Shown: piece after piece, positions 24,535 to 34,473 of the stretch | How the letters are laid out: every line of letters starts with the position of its first letter | Position numbering within the stretch: the first letter of the stretch is position 1 | Assembly: GCF_000315625.1 (NCBI RefSeq) | Contig: NW_005434602.1 | Location: 164,750 to 228,749, forward strand | Reading direction: 5' to 3' | Source of the DNA: Guillardia theta CCMP2712 | Taxonomy: Eukaryota > Cryptophyceae > Pyrenomonadales > Geminigeraceae | DNA length: 64,000 bases | The notes under the pieces: model-generated | Databases searched by the model: none | What the model saw: the letters and a program-made list of their open reading frames with translations, nothing else | Told to the model about the DNA's origin: nothing | Program-made: the position numbers and the translations under genes

Positions 24535-24912
24535 ACTCTCCCTCCATCTCTCCCTCTCCCTCTCCCTCCCCCTCCCCCCCCCCCTCCCTCGCTCATCTAC
24601 TTTTCTTTCTCGTTCTCTGACAAGCCCCGCAGTGCTCCTGTGGATCTCTCACTCGACGCTAGAGGACATCGAGGACAGGAGCGGACGAGCCTTGCTCAGG
24701 ACAGGTGACTTGTTGCTGCAGATATGAGGGAGGAGAGTGGGACGAGGGGAGGGTGGGGGAGGGAGGGAGGGAGGGAGGGAGGGAGGAGGGAACAGCGGGG
24801 AACGGCGCTGAAGGAGCGGGCAGGTCATTTCTTCCGATCAAAGAACAAGAGCTCAAAAGTCTCGCTGGACGTGACGAGGGTGGGGATGACAACCCCGGCA
24901 GGTCACTTGTAG
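21721..24912 (+). CDS. Leucine-rich-repeat (RNI-like) protein with C-terminal membrane segment; gapped
   Basis: A heavily spliced gene whose short exons each carry about one ribonuclease-inhibitor-type leucine-rich repeat: VLDLSCTSVGSSGACAIAAV (~22265-22335), LRALDMSSNAVTDVGAMAFA (~22510-22600), LCLHACLIGDKGASAIAETL (~22650-22716), LLELNLRQNYISDT (~23400-23455) and ATRIANAIRSNKTLRVCDVQ (~23680-23740). A longer exon (about 23900-24175) is Ser/Lys-rich and low in structure. Near 24380-24690 two exons join to give FLLLAIVVATVLLWI, a good membrane-spanning segment, and the last exon ends at the stop 24910-24912. Repeats of this kind bind proteins; the partner is unknown. The first exon is uncertain (the earliest supported coding is about 21721), and a 100-N gap at 22793-22892 probably hides at least one repeat. 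Introns are strongly purine- or pyrimidine-biased. Confidence 0.65.
22793..22892. other. Assembly gap (100 N)
   Basis: Exactly 100 unknown bases, a conventional size for a gap of unknown length, directly after a GGGA simple repeat (22735-22792) inside the LRR gene. Open frames that run through it are artefacts. Confidence 0.98.
24480..24600. repeat. CCCTCT/CTCCCT simple repeat in an LRR-gene intron
   Basis: A pyrimidine microsatellite of CTCCCT units degenerating into poly-C lies between the two exons that together encode the membrane segment. Similar but purine-strand GGGA repeats lie at 22735-22792, 23320-23375 and 24750-24790. Confidence 0.9.
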
Positions 24913-24931
24913 TCACACTTGTATAGATACC

Positions 24932-25543
24932 TTATTGAACCATGTCGCACGATACTGACTGGCAGACTGAAGGACGAGAAGAAGTAGAGAACGAGGATAG
25001 GGGAGAGCGAGGAAGGGGAGGGGAGGAAGGCGTCGAGGTGGGTTGGCAACCGAGGAAGAACGAGGGAAGCTTCACGAAGATGTTGGAGGTGCAGTCAAGA
25101 ATGGCTGCTGTGTTTGCGTTGGTCATCTCAATCGGCAGCCCCTTAGCCACTGCCGCCGCTACTTCAGCTTTCGCTGCCTCGATCTCTTCTTTCGTCGGCA
25201 TGCCTGCCGCTGCCGCATCAGCATGGAGAGCAGAGCTCTCATAGACCACCTGCTGCCTCCCCACCGCTCTCTCCCCCTTCTCCGTGCGATGCATGATGGT
25301 GGCCAGAGCAGGTCTCGTCCGTGCAGACGCCCTCGCTGCTCTCACCAGAAGCCTGCCGCAAGCGTCACCGCCGACATGGGACATGCGTCACCCTACCTGC
25401 TTCTGAGCATGTTCTAAGAATTCTTCCGTGGAAACCTTACCATCCCCGTCCTTGTCCATCACAGATTGAGCCGCCTCTTGTCCAATACATCCTACGGCGA
25501 AGAGGAGAACGGAAAGCGCCAAGAGAAGAAACAGCCTCCTCAT
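24932..25543 (-). CDS. Small secreted EF-hand protein
   Basis: ATG at 25543 starts a 49-codon exon (25543-25397) with a hydrophobic signal peptide (MRRLFLLLALSVLLFAVGC) and a canonical calcium-binding loop, DKDGDGKVSTEEF, with acidic residues at positions 1, 3, 5 and 12. The exon ends in CAG before GTAGGG, phase 0. A second exon, Gly/His/Glu-rich (CTDETCSGHHHASHGEGGES), can be joined at an acceptor near 25362. A third begins at MPTKEEIEAAKAEVAAAVAK and runs toward the stop at 24932, perhaps with another intron. Only one EF hand is visible; EF hands usually pair, so dimerisation or a second degenerate hand is possible. Probably a luminal or extracellular calcium sensor or buffer; no specific family recognised. 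It converges tail to tail with the LRR gene, with stops only about 20 bp apart. Confidence 0.65.
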
Positions 25544-26640
25544 GCTGGAATCTCAAGTATCAACACAGCGAGAGAGATGAAACGTCCTGCACCCTCTCCC
25601 CACATCCCTTCCTTGCTCTTTGTTCCTTTCCAAATGCCTCGACCTTTCCAGTTTCCGACCCTGCAATCTCTAGAGATTCTCAACTCCACCATCTCACTTC
25701 TGACCGAAAGATCTTCAGCATGGCTTGTAAGAACCTCTGACTATCTCTACCTCTCCCTCCCTCTCCCTCTCTCCTGCCTCCTCTCTCCCTCCTTCATCGC
25801 TCGCTTCAGTCTACTGCATTCCCACGGCCCCCGTCACATGCCCTTGCTAATCCGCGCCCTCATCCCCGTCCCTACTCAGTCTTCACCGCCGCCCTCGGTC
25901 GCTGGCCCGGGCCGCCCCGGGCCGCGGCGGCTGGGCTCTGTGCCGGCGGCTGCCAGGCCCGCCACCCGTGTTGGGTGTCATTGGGGCCTGGCGGCGCCCG
26001 AGCCCGCCATGCCGCCAGCCGGCCCGGCCCGGCCCGGCCCGGCCCCGCGGCGGCAACCGGCGTCCCGGATCGGACGAAGTTCTCGGAGGGCCGGCGCCTG
26101 CGGCCTCGGCCTGCCGGGCCCGGCCCGGCTGCCGCGGCCCCGGTGCATTCAGTAATTTTGGTTCCAATTTCAAACATAGTTTTCTGCAATTTTGAAAAAT
26201 TGAAAAGATTATTCTCCTTTCCCTGTACCCCTTGTATTACCAAAGGATTTCAGACAAATAGACCGGTGCTAAGCAACTAACCCACCCACCCTTTTCCCAT
26301 GATTCTGCAGACTTTGTCAGGGGTATGTACACCACCCCTCTGTTTGTGTGATACGTTTTATTAGACATGTACCACCCCTACAGATGTACTACCCATTTGC
26401 TATCACCCCGTCCACGTTCGTGATAACCGGTCATATTCCCTTCTTTTCGTGTTTTATGACCTACCCCAATTGAATCAAATATGTGGATTACCCTACCTAA
26501 ATCCAACAAGCACCACCCCCACCTCACTGCACCATACTCTCGAATCTATGCCCGGAGTCTATATTCCTTGCGTGATGGCATCCTGCCGCAGGATTTGTCT
26601 GAGCCGCTATGCTCCTTCTGATTGAACTTCTCATGCAGCT
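25544..26640. repeat. GC-rich block plus ACCCC tract (dispersed repeat)
   Basis: 25897-26152 is a GGCCCGG-type block, more than 75% G+C by eye, open in many frames on both strands. It is followed by an AT-rich spacer (26153-26275) and then a tract (26278-26560) of CCCACCC, CACCCCT and ACCACCCC words. The order GC block then ACCCC on the plus strand is the reverse of that at 120-705. 25544-25890 is pyrimidine-rich, with no gene recognised. Confidence 0.6.
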
Positions 26641-26649
26641 TCCATGCAG

Positions 26650-27215
26650 AAGATGCGCCTTCTCATGATCCTCCTTTCAATCTTTCTCCTGCGTTTTAGT
26701 TTCCCTCACCAAGCAACTTACCCCTCTCTGTCTCCCTTGAATTGCTTAGCATTGTGCACCGATTGCAGCCGTGTTTTCCCTGGTGAAATCTGTCTCATGA
26801 CCTCTACAACTGGGTTCTCTCTTCCCTCGTTTCCAGTATATCTCGAATTCCATGCTTTTTCTTCTGTTTTTGATGTTCTCTTTGCATCCGTTGCGAATCT
26901 CGATTCCGGTCATTCGAAATCCTTCATTTCTTTGACACATTCTTTCTTGAATGATTCCCTTTTTCACCTACATGCACGCACAGTTATGCTATTGCTTTCG
27001 ATTCCATCAACCTCGATGCCCTTCACTACCACAAGCTCGTTAATCCTGATCAACCATTCTCAACATTGATAACCCTATCCCTAACTTTTCTCCTTGCTGC
27101 ATCAACTGTATCAACCTGTAGCCAAATACTCGATTCTTATGGTCACCGAAGCTTTTCTTCAGCCTTGCTGACATCTGTTTTGCTTCAGGCTGATGACGAA
27201 GACTGTTTGACCTAA
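26650..27215 (+). CDS. Possible small secreted or plastid-directed protein
   Basis: An ATG near 26656 gives a short hydrophobic leader (MRLLMILLSIFLLRF) and the frame continues to 27070. Within it, FHAFSSVFDVLFASVANLDS looks protein-like. After a plausible acceptor (CACGCACAG, near 26982) a different frame reads YAIAFDSINLDALHYHKLVN and stays open to a TAA at 27213-27215. A spliced model joining these is reasonable but the junctions are not certain. No family is recognised, and T-rich composition could produce such ORFs by chance. Confidence 0.35.
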
Positions 27216-27272
27216 GGCACAAATGCATTAGAGAAGGATCTTTCGACGTCTCATCATACTTGTTTGTCCAGG

Positions 27273-29589
27273 ATGAGGATCAAATTGAGTGTGATCCTGG
27301 TTCTCTGTCTCACGAGCCTCGAGTTAGTATCAGCATACATAATCACACCTCTCTCAAGATCCCATAACCATGTTAATACTTTCCAGGTAAATGTCCTTAC
27401 TGTCTGAAGTTTTGTTTGCTTCTACTTTCTTGGTCTTCGTTATGTCAACAGATTGTGACCTCTGTTTTATTGTTAGCAGCATTGTTGCTTTTCGCAGAAC
27501 TCTCGGCGTAAAGGCAGGACATGCCAGCTCAGCATGTTGGATCTGCCTACCCTGAGTGAACTGAGCAGCAATGCCCATCTCCATGATCTCAATGCTTTTG
27601 CGCACAACACGTTTTTGAATCTTGCGACGGCTTACGATGAAGTAGGATGAAATGGATGGTGCTATTCGACTTGCTAAAATTTCTTGCAGAATGCTGCCTC
27701 TTTATCACCGGCCGATGAGACTCTGCAAACCATGATCAAGGCTGTTGACATCGGCCCAGGATCTGAAAATCTGCAGCGGGCGTTGTCGATAATTGTCAAC
27801 ACGCCTGGAGTAAGACAAGTGCTACAGTTTACGCTGCCACCTCTCGCATTGATCATCTCCCAAGCCATAGAAGCGTTTCTTCCTAACTACATGAAGTTGC
27901 TGGATGCAGTGTCAAAGACCGGTGGACACGAGGGCTTGCTCCCTGAAGGCATTGATGTCACAATGAGGGCGGTGCAACGGCTTGCTGCCCAGGGCGAGAT
28001 CATTCGAGCTTTCCGTGTGTTGCAAGCGGCATGGCCTACCACTCCCTTGCGAGCTGGAGTCGTTGGAGCTGTTCTCTTGTCGTTTTATGCTTTGACACCC
28101 CCAGGCCTTCTGTTCGGATTGTTCGACATATACATCGTTTCTCCTATCGATAAAGCTTTAGAGACCAAGTGGACAGGTCGGGACTTTTTGATCGGGAAGC
28201 AGATGGGTGGGGGCAACTTTGGAACCGTGTTTGAAGCCAAGGTCACTGAATACGGTAGGAAGAAGCTCAAGAAGGGATCCAACGAAGATGTTGTTTTGAA
28301 GCGTATCGTCACAGATGAAGAGCAGCTGAGACAAAACTTCGCTAGAAAAACTCTCTTTGGCACTTCTCTGGTCGGAGGGACGGTGGCAAGAGGAAATTTT
28401 GAAACTGGCAAGGTTGAGAGCTACTTCAACGAGAGGGTAAGAAGATATGGATTTTCTGGATCCTTCGCTTCCTATTTGGGTGCATTTGTTGGTGGAGTGC
28501 GAATGAAAGAGGAGGGCCAGAGTACTCTAACCATCTCCTCGGATCAATGGCTTGTTTGGAAACTTGAAGGTAGAAATACTCTTGACTTTTACCTCAACGA
28601 GGAAGACTTTCCTTACAACCTTGAGGAAGCCATTCTGGGAAAAGAATATCCAAACATGGACGCTGGAAAACGAGAGACGATGATCATCAAAGGGATTCTG
28701 AGACCTATTTTAGCAGCTCTTCGTGATATGCATAGGGTTGGGATCGTGCATCGCGACATCAAGCCCGCAAACCTGATCGTCACCTACGAAGGAACGCCTC
28801 CAGTCAAGCTGATTGACCTGGGAGCAGCGGTTGACCTGCGGACTGGAGTCAATTTCAATCCAGAAACAGGATTGCTGGACCCCAAATATGCTCCACCAGA
28901 GCAGCTTGTGGTTCCTCAAGAAGTCCCAAGAGCACCTCCAAGATTCGTTGCGCTGCTTCTCTCGCCTGCTCTGTGGCAGCTCACGTCTCCCGATCGCTTT
29001 GACACATACAGTGCGGGCATCATGCTCATGCAGATGTCGATCCCGGAGCTGAGGTCCCTGCAGGCTAGTGATCAGAATCCCTTGTGAAATTTGAGTGACA
29101 GGACGGGCAAAGCTTTGGATACCTTCAAAAGTCAGCTGTACAACACAGGGGAAGGTCTGTCAGACTGAAAAGTTCTTCATTTTTCACCCTTCGCATGCAG
29201 ATCTCATAAGGTGGAAGGAAGAGTTTGGCAGCCAGTACGACCTGAGGTAACGTTTCTCTCCGCATAGCACGCAACTTGATAGAGAGCCTTCAGCCTGTTG
29301 GAACGCAACGGTGGAGCTGGTTGGGACCTGGCGACTAAACTTGTATGCCCCCGTCCTGCTCTGTTCCTGTCTTGACAACTGTGCAGGTGCGACCGAGGAA
29401 TTTTTTCCAGAGAGGAAGATTTTCTGCAAGAGAGGTAAGGAGATCGTGTGGGGACAGCAGGAGGAGAAGTGATGGGATATCCCTGCTGCAGGCCATGGGG
29501 CACAGATACTTTTGGCCAGAGATCATCTAGACTTGAAGCTTTCTGCAGCTCTGAAGCTCAGTCGGACGGGGTCGCCAAGAGCCGACTAA
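27273..29589 (+). CDS. STN7/Stt7-like thylakoid Ser/Thr protein kinase
   Basis: In plants and algae this family phosphorylates light-harvesting antenna proteins during state transitions. Exon 1 (27273-27386) encodes a signal peptide (MRIKLSVILVLCLTSLELVS) followed by a Ser/Arg/His-rich transit-like stretch, the two-part presequence of complex plastids. Exon 2 is 27498-27641; both joins are phase 0. Exon 3 (27690-29053) has a hydrophobic membrane segment (GVVGAVLLSFYALTPPGLLF), the Gly loop MGGGNFGTVFEAK, the ATP lysine in VVLKRI, the catalytic loop VHRDIKPANLI, the DLG variant LIDLGAAVDL typical of STN7, YAPPEQ and DRFDTYSAGIMLMQMSIPEL. Short exons 29102-29154, 29201-29246 and 29387-29434 add DTFKSQLYNTGEDLIRWKEE and RCDRGIFSREEDFLQE. 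The final exon starts at about 29492. Its frame is unresolved: one reading stops at 29587-29589, another at 29661-29663. Confidence 0.85.
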
Positions 29590-29816
29590 CACCTTCATCG
29601 CCGATTCTTTACTTTGTTAAGAATGGCAGCAACCCAGACATAAAGAAACTATGTTGTCACTGACTAGTTTCGAATCGCGGTATGCCATGATTCCACTGCT
29701 GGGCCTCAGTCTCATTGAAGGGATCTGGATACTAAGGGTTGGTTCTCGCTGTCTTTTCTCTTCTCGCCGTTTGGCCTGTCCGACAGTGTCAGGGTCAAGC
29801 CTCCTCGACTCTCCTG

Positions 29817-29856
29817 ATTGTCCTCGTACTGATTTTTAACTTAACTTTGAGTAAAG
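29817..29856 (+). repeat. 40-bp AT-rich motif, copy A
   Basis: Begins ATTGTCCTCG and contains the core TTAACTTAACTTTGAGTAAA. The whole 40 bp is repeated exactly at 57757-57796, with a 30-bp match at 54039-54068 and a 15-17 bp match at 53851-53867. It lies just upstream of a GC-rich segment and the recombinase gene, so it may mark the left end of that element. Confidence 0.9.
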
Positions 29857-32800
29857 GCTCAGTGCAGCGGCTCGCCGCACCGTGAGTGGCGGCCGCCGGG
29901 CCCGGGGTATGAACATCCAAGTCCGCCTCAGGATAAAGCAAGAGGCAACAACGTCTTGATAGGGAACAAGGAGACTTTTTCGAATGCACTTGACCCTCCT
30001 TTCTCCCGCCACTTCCTCCTGCTCCTGCTCCTGCTCCTGCTGTCCTGCTCCTGCTGCAGCTGCCCTGCTGTCCTGCCTTGCTCCCGCTCCCTTCCTCTCC
30101 ATCCTCGGCAGCAGTTTCCCTGTTGGGCAACATGTCTTGCTGTCTGTTCAAGGATCGGTGCAAGATGCCCAATAATCGGGCTGCAACTTTGCGAGCGTGT
30201 AGCTACTGTAGCCGCCCCTTCCATCATCTCTGTTCATCCTCCCTGACCGATGACGTGACGTGGTGTGGAGACTGCGACAAGGAAACCCTTGCAGCGATAG
30301 AGGAGCCAGAGGCTCTGACATCGACGGGGAAGAGGAAGAGAGTCGCGGAGGACACAGTTCTGGAAAGGAACAGTATCGGCATACTGCAAGAGATGTCGGC
30401 AAACCGAACTGTCGAGGTCTCACACAACTCGAGATCATCCTACACGTCGAGTCAGACACGATTTCTTCAGTGGCTTCATATCACCTATCCAGGTATGGTG
30501 ACAGAAGACTTCAGACGCCGGTTGGACATGGCCACGACAGTGTTGCCCTCAGGGCAGACAGTTGACATGCCTACAAGTGAGAGCTTGAAGTCTGCGCTGA
30601 GAGACCTTGCTTGGAACGATGAGGGAGAAGCAGCAGACCCTGAGAAAGGTGAAGAGTCTTTGCCTCCTCTATTGAATCTGACTGCTTGATTCCAGCAAAC
30701 CATCGGGTGGTTCCGATGCACTTCGAGCAATTCACAGCTGCCCATTTCTTGCAATGGATCGAATCGTTGAAAGCAGAAAACCAAGAAATACATTTTTCTA
30801 CCGCAAGCAATCATAGATCGGCCTTAAATTGCCTCTACAGAGATTTTGGACAAACCATTCCAGCCGAAATGAAGAATGAAATCGGAGAAGCTTTCAAGAA
30901 CTTGAGGAAGAACAATAACAACACAGCTCCTGCTGTCCCGCGAGAGGTCAGGAGCTCTAACAAAGTCCCGCTACCATTCTCTTTGTACACTCTTCTATCC
31001 GAGAAAATGTTAATATGTAAGAACAGAGAATTTGTGTTCGCAAGGACGTTTTTCATAACATCGTGGAACCTGATGAGCAGGGCGGTGAATATCGAGTATA
31101 TCAAGTACAGCGATATGTCTTGGCATGACGACGCGCTCTGCATACAGTTTACTCATTTTCGATCGGAGCAAGTAGACGAGCGTCTTCGTTGTCCCAGAAG
31201 AATCTACTGCAATCCCAAATGCCCGGAGATCTGTCCCATCCTTGCCTTGGGCATCTACTTGTTAAGTTTTACTCCCGATCCTGAGAAATTGTTTCCCGGG
31301 AGATCGCAACATCATCGTTATCTCAACATCTTGCAGTCTGTGCTGACCTTGAAGGAAGAGGATGCGCAGGGAGGACGGGCCGCGTGGGAGTACCCTTCAG
31401 TGAAGAGGGAGATCAATAGAGGCTTGACTGCTCTTGGTCTTCATCCCAAGGACATCGGGACCCACAGTGTCCGACTCGGAGCTGCGACCTACTGCTCCTC
31501 TTCCAGCACCTTCGGCCCTCCATCGTCCTGCATCCAAGACCGAGCTGGCATGGGGAACCCTTCTTCGTCGGACAGCGAATTCAAGTAGGACGATTCTCTC
31601 TGCCTTGTGCTCATGATGCTTACTTTTCTATCTCCTACAGGTTTGAAGCAGCTGGCGATGCCTTCGTTGGACGGACCGTTGCAGGCCTGCCATTGCAGCA
31701 AGCAGATTTTGCGCTTCTGCCGCCTCACTTTGCGAGGAGAGATGAGCTCATCCCGTCATCCATAAGAACCTACTTTCCCAACCTGCCCTCGTCGATGGAT
31801 GTCGTACTGGAAAACGTGCTTGCTTCAGTCGTGTATCACCTCGACTACTTGAAGAAGAACCTTGATCCTCGACATCCCCTCTGGTTTTCTTCGCTCTTCC
31901 GAAACTTCCCTCTTCTGGACGATCTGAAATCTCGTGTCGTTTGCTGCATGCCCCACCAGACCAATGCGATGAAAGTCACTGGGCTGCCGCCCCACGTGTA
32001 CCAGTATCTCTACAACGAGAAGGTTTACAAGGAGCTGGGGGAAGTTTCAGCGGAGAACAAGCTGATTTCACAGAATTTGAAGAGTGTTGCAGACAATTTC
32101 AAAGACCTGTCGAACCGAGTGGTGGCGGTGGAGAGGAAAGTCCAGGAGAGGCTGTCGAGGACAGTAGGAGAGGAAGGGGCATCAGCAGGCCCCGGTCCCT
32201 ACGAGGAGTCTCCAGAACTTGAAAGCTACATTCGCCGGATCGTCACTGACACGATGCGCAGTGAGCTGCAGGAACACTTCAAGGCTGCTGTAGCTCAGAT
32301 CACGGCGAACGTGACGGCAGTTCTGCAGCCAAGAGCTTCCTCTATCAATGTGGTGGAGCAGGAAGTGAGGGAGGAACCAGAGGACAGGAGCAGCTGTCGC
32401 GTGAGGGAAAGGCTCACCTTCCCCCCCGATCTGCATTTCAAGGAGGAGCTGGACAGCCCGATATCCGGGTGGACCCTGTGGTACTGCGGGAGTGCATTGA
32501 AGGGATATCCACCCTTCAAGCAGCTGACATCTTGTGATCTGGCGAACCGAGACGACAAGAAGAGACTGTCAGACCTTCGGTTTCTGATCAAGTCCTTCAA
32601 CACTTTCATCGAACGAGAGCTCAAAGACAGGTCGGATGAGGATCAAGGACTACAGGAGAAGAAGATGGTGGAGGACTTCAAGGCAAATCCAACCGTGGCG
32701 GTCGCTGAAGCGATCTTCCTCAAGTACGAGTCGAAGTTCTACAATTGGCTCAACATCGACTCTGGCTACAATCAACGTCGTAGCCAGCTGAAGTGGAGCA

Positions 32801-33100
32801 CCTTCGTCAAGAAGCTGAGGAAGCGAAGCAGCTTGGACGCGAAACAGCTGCCAACGGGGGATGAATGAGTGCTGTTTGATTCGGACTGTTAAGACGCCCC
32901 AGCCTGGCATAGCAACGAGTCACCGTGCGGCATGTGATCAGGATGTACATTTAATTAAACTCTGAAACTTTGCACAGCGGCCTAACTTCTCCGGCGCCAC
33001 CCCGCTGGGCCTGTGGCCGGGCTGCCAGGGCCCGCTGACCGTCGGCGTCCGACTGCTGAGACTCCCGGGACCGTCAGTAGGACTCCGGGGATTCTCTTTA
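29857..33100 (+). mobile_element. Crypton-like tyrosine-recombinase element (probably degenerate)
   Basis: The interval starts with the AT-rich motif (29817-29856) and a GC-rich segment (29868-29910), continues through the three-exon recombinase gene, and ends in another GC-rich block (32985-33085) that follows TTTAATTAAACTCTGAAACTTTGCACAGCGGC (32948-32979 region), loosely similar to the left-end sequence. No terminal inverted repeats and no reverse transcriptase belong to it, as expected for Cryptons. Exact ends are not defined. Confidence 0.55.
30132..32868 (+). CDS. Crypton-like tyrosine recombinase, 877 aa, catalytic Tyr not found
   Basis: Three exons (30132-30648, 30696-31584, 31641-32868) join in frame to 878 codons including the stop. 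Order of parts: a Cys/His cluster (CSYCSRPFHHLC ... WCGDCDKE, residues ~25-60), an N-terminal SAM-like core-binding region (SSYTSSQTRFLQWLHITYPG), the catalytic domain, a coiled coil, and a C-terminal region with GWTLWYCGSALKGYPPFKQL, similar in style to the GCR1_C-type DNA-binding tails of Cryptons. Tyrosine-recombinase residues seen: Arg in ITSWNLMSRAVN and the box THSVRLGAATYCSS. The conserved tail FEAAGDAFVGRTVAGLP follows. Between RAG and FEAAGD, where family members I recall have a Tyr, the sequence is MGNPSSSDSEFK with no Tyr, and the HxKxDQ-type Lys is Arg (THFRSEQ). The protein may therefore be catalytically dead, or the exon 2/3 boundary may be drawn wrongly. ATG at 30132 was chosen as the first Met before the Zn cluster. 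Confidence 0.8.
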
Positions 33101-33950
33101 TTGACTGAAAATGGAAATGCAAACCGGAGCAAACAAGGAGGAAAAGGAGAAAACCGACAAATCCGCCTCAAGAAAAAAACCAGGAAACGGAGGAGGCAGC
33201 AAAACCGCTACTCCAACCACGCAAGCGACGGCATGCACGACAAGCAGGGGAACAAGGATCAGGACAAAGAGCAGTAGCGCAAGGCTCCTGCGAGGAGGAC
33301 GGCAAGACCCATGCGAGAGCGATACTGCCGAAACAGACGAGCACGCAAACGATGAAAGCCAGGGTCCCCATACACCGCCTCCTGAGCACAGCCATCCCAC
33401 TCCGCTGTCAACGTTGCTCCATGGTGATCCGCCAGGTACCAAAGAAACCGCAAAGCGTCAGCATGAAGAAGACCATCCGTACCTGCAGTGAAGGGAAGAA
33501 AGGCCTTCGGCGGGTGATGGGTGCCATAACTGGCGCGATGATCCGAAATCTTCTGTTGGGCGGGGCCGGAGAGCGCAGAAAGGCCGATGGAGCTGCCGCT
33601 GCTGTTGTAGGGATGAGTCATCGTGAAGTCCAGAACCAGCCCATTCCAGGTGTGGGTGGAGAGGCCAGGGAGCCAGAGGTCGCCCATGTGTCTGTTTGTG
33701 GGGCCATGCTGAGGGACGTGGGTCCGGGTTTGTCGCAGACCCTGCTGATGAAGCTTGGTGACCATGCCCGCTTCCACGCAGATGTCGCGCAGACCCACAG
33801 TACACTGCTCGTGTGCGGTGGTCCAGAGACCTGCGCGATGACGACAATGCCAGTGGATTCAGTAATACAGCCGGTGCCGTAACGGACATGAAACTGCCCT
33901 GTAACTGATCATAACCTTCGAGCATCTTCCAGACTGTCTCTGCGCATAGC
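33100..33950 (-). pseudogene. Retroelement polyprotein C-terminal relic
   Basis: On the minus strand a frame from about 33870 to 33259 reads HEQCTVGLRDICVEAGMVTK, then RHMGDLWLPG, LVLDFTMTHPY, KAFLPFTAGTDGLLHADALR and ARLFRQYRSRMGLAVLLAGA. This order (a short His-containing region, R..GDL, a V.DFT.THP strand with acidic Asp, a Lys/Tyr helix, F.PF...T.G, and a final RLFR...GLAV helix) is the usual tail downstream of reverse transcriptase in many protist retroelements and resembles a restriction-nuclease-like or RNase-type fold. No reverse-transcriptase core motif is present in the window, so this is a 5'-truncated, probably dead copy. The overlapping plus-strand frames 33111-33491 and 33352-33882 are its shadows. 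Confidence 0.55.
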
Positions 33951-34473
33951 ATGGCTGGATCGAAAGCTAGATAGAGCAGCGCTAGCAGCTACTTAGTCCT
34001 CCTCCTCCTCCTCCTCCTCCTCCTCCTCCTCCTGCTACCCCTCTCCTACTCCTCCTCCTCCTTGAACCCGAACCTTCACGTCGTCCAAGTTTCCCATGAA
34101 TATCTTACTGCCCCTCCCCACAAAACAGCTCATTTCGTAATTCTTCTTGTGGTCCCACCGACTCGAATACCATTCCTCCTTCTCGGCTCTGACATCTCTG
34201 AGATCCTTCTTCTCCCACAGTCAGCTCACGGCTGTCAGAAGTAGCTTCCTTGTGTTTGGTGTTCACTGCTGTCCCCCTGCTCCTGCTCTTTCCTAGTCCT
34301 TGCGCTCTATGCAGTTCAGTCTCCGTCTAGCGCCAACAAATTGCAGATTATTGCAGCATCTAGTGTTTCATCAGTTCTCCTTTGTTGACATTGACTTGAT
34401 TTATCTTCTGAGTTCGCCGCTCAGGTTCAACGACATGAAACTTGAATTCTAATACCTTTCTGAAGCAAAGCTG
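33951..34473. other. TCC microsatellite and UBR4 upstream region
   Basis: 33994-34062 is a (TCC)n tract with one interruption. The rest is pyrimidine-rich with no recognised gene and should hold the promoter and leader of the giant ligase gene. Confidence 0.6.

Noticed and set aside
25466-26155. A 229-residue plus-strand ORF
   Set aside because: Starts antisense to the EF-hand gene's first exon and ends in the GC-rich repeat; no protein-like character.
30078-30131. Upstream extension of the recombinase ORF
   Set aside because: It would need a non-ATG start; the ATG at 30132 directly precedes the zinc cluster.
33994-34062. TCC tract considered as a CRISPR-like or regulatory array
   Set aside because: It is a plain trinucleotide microsatellite with no spacers.
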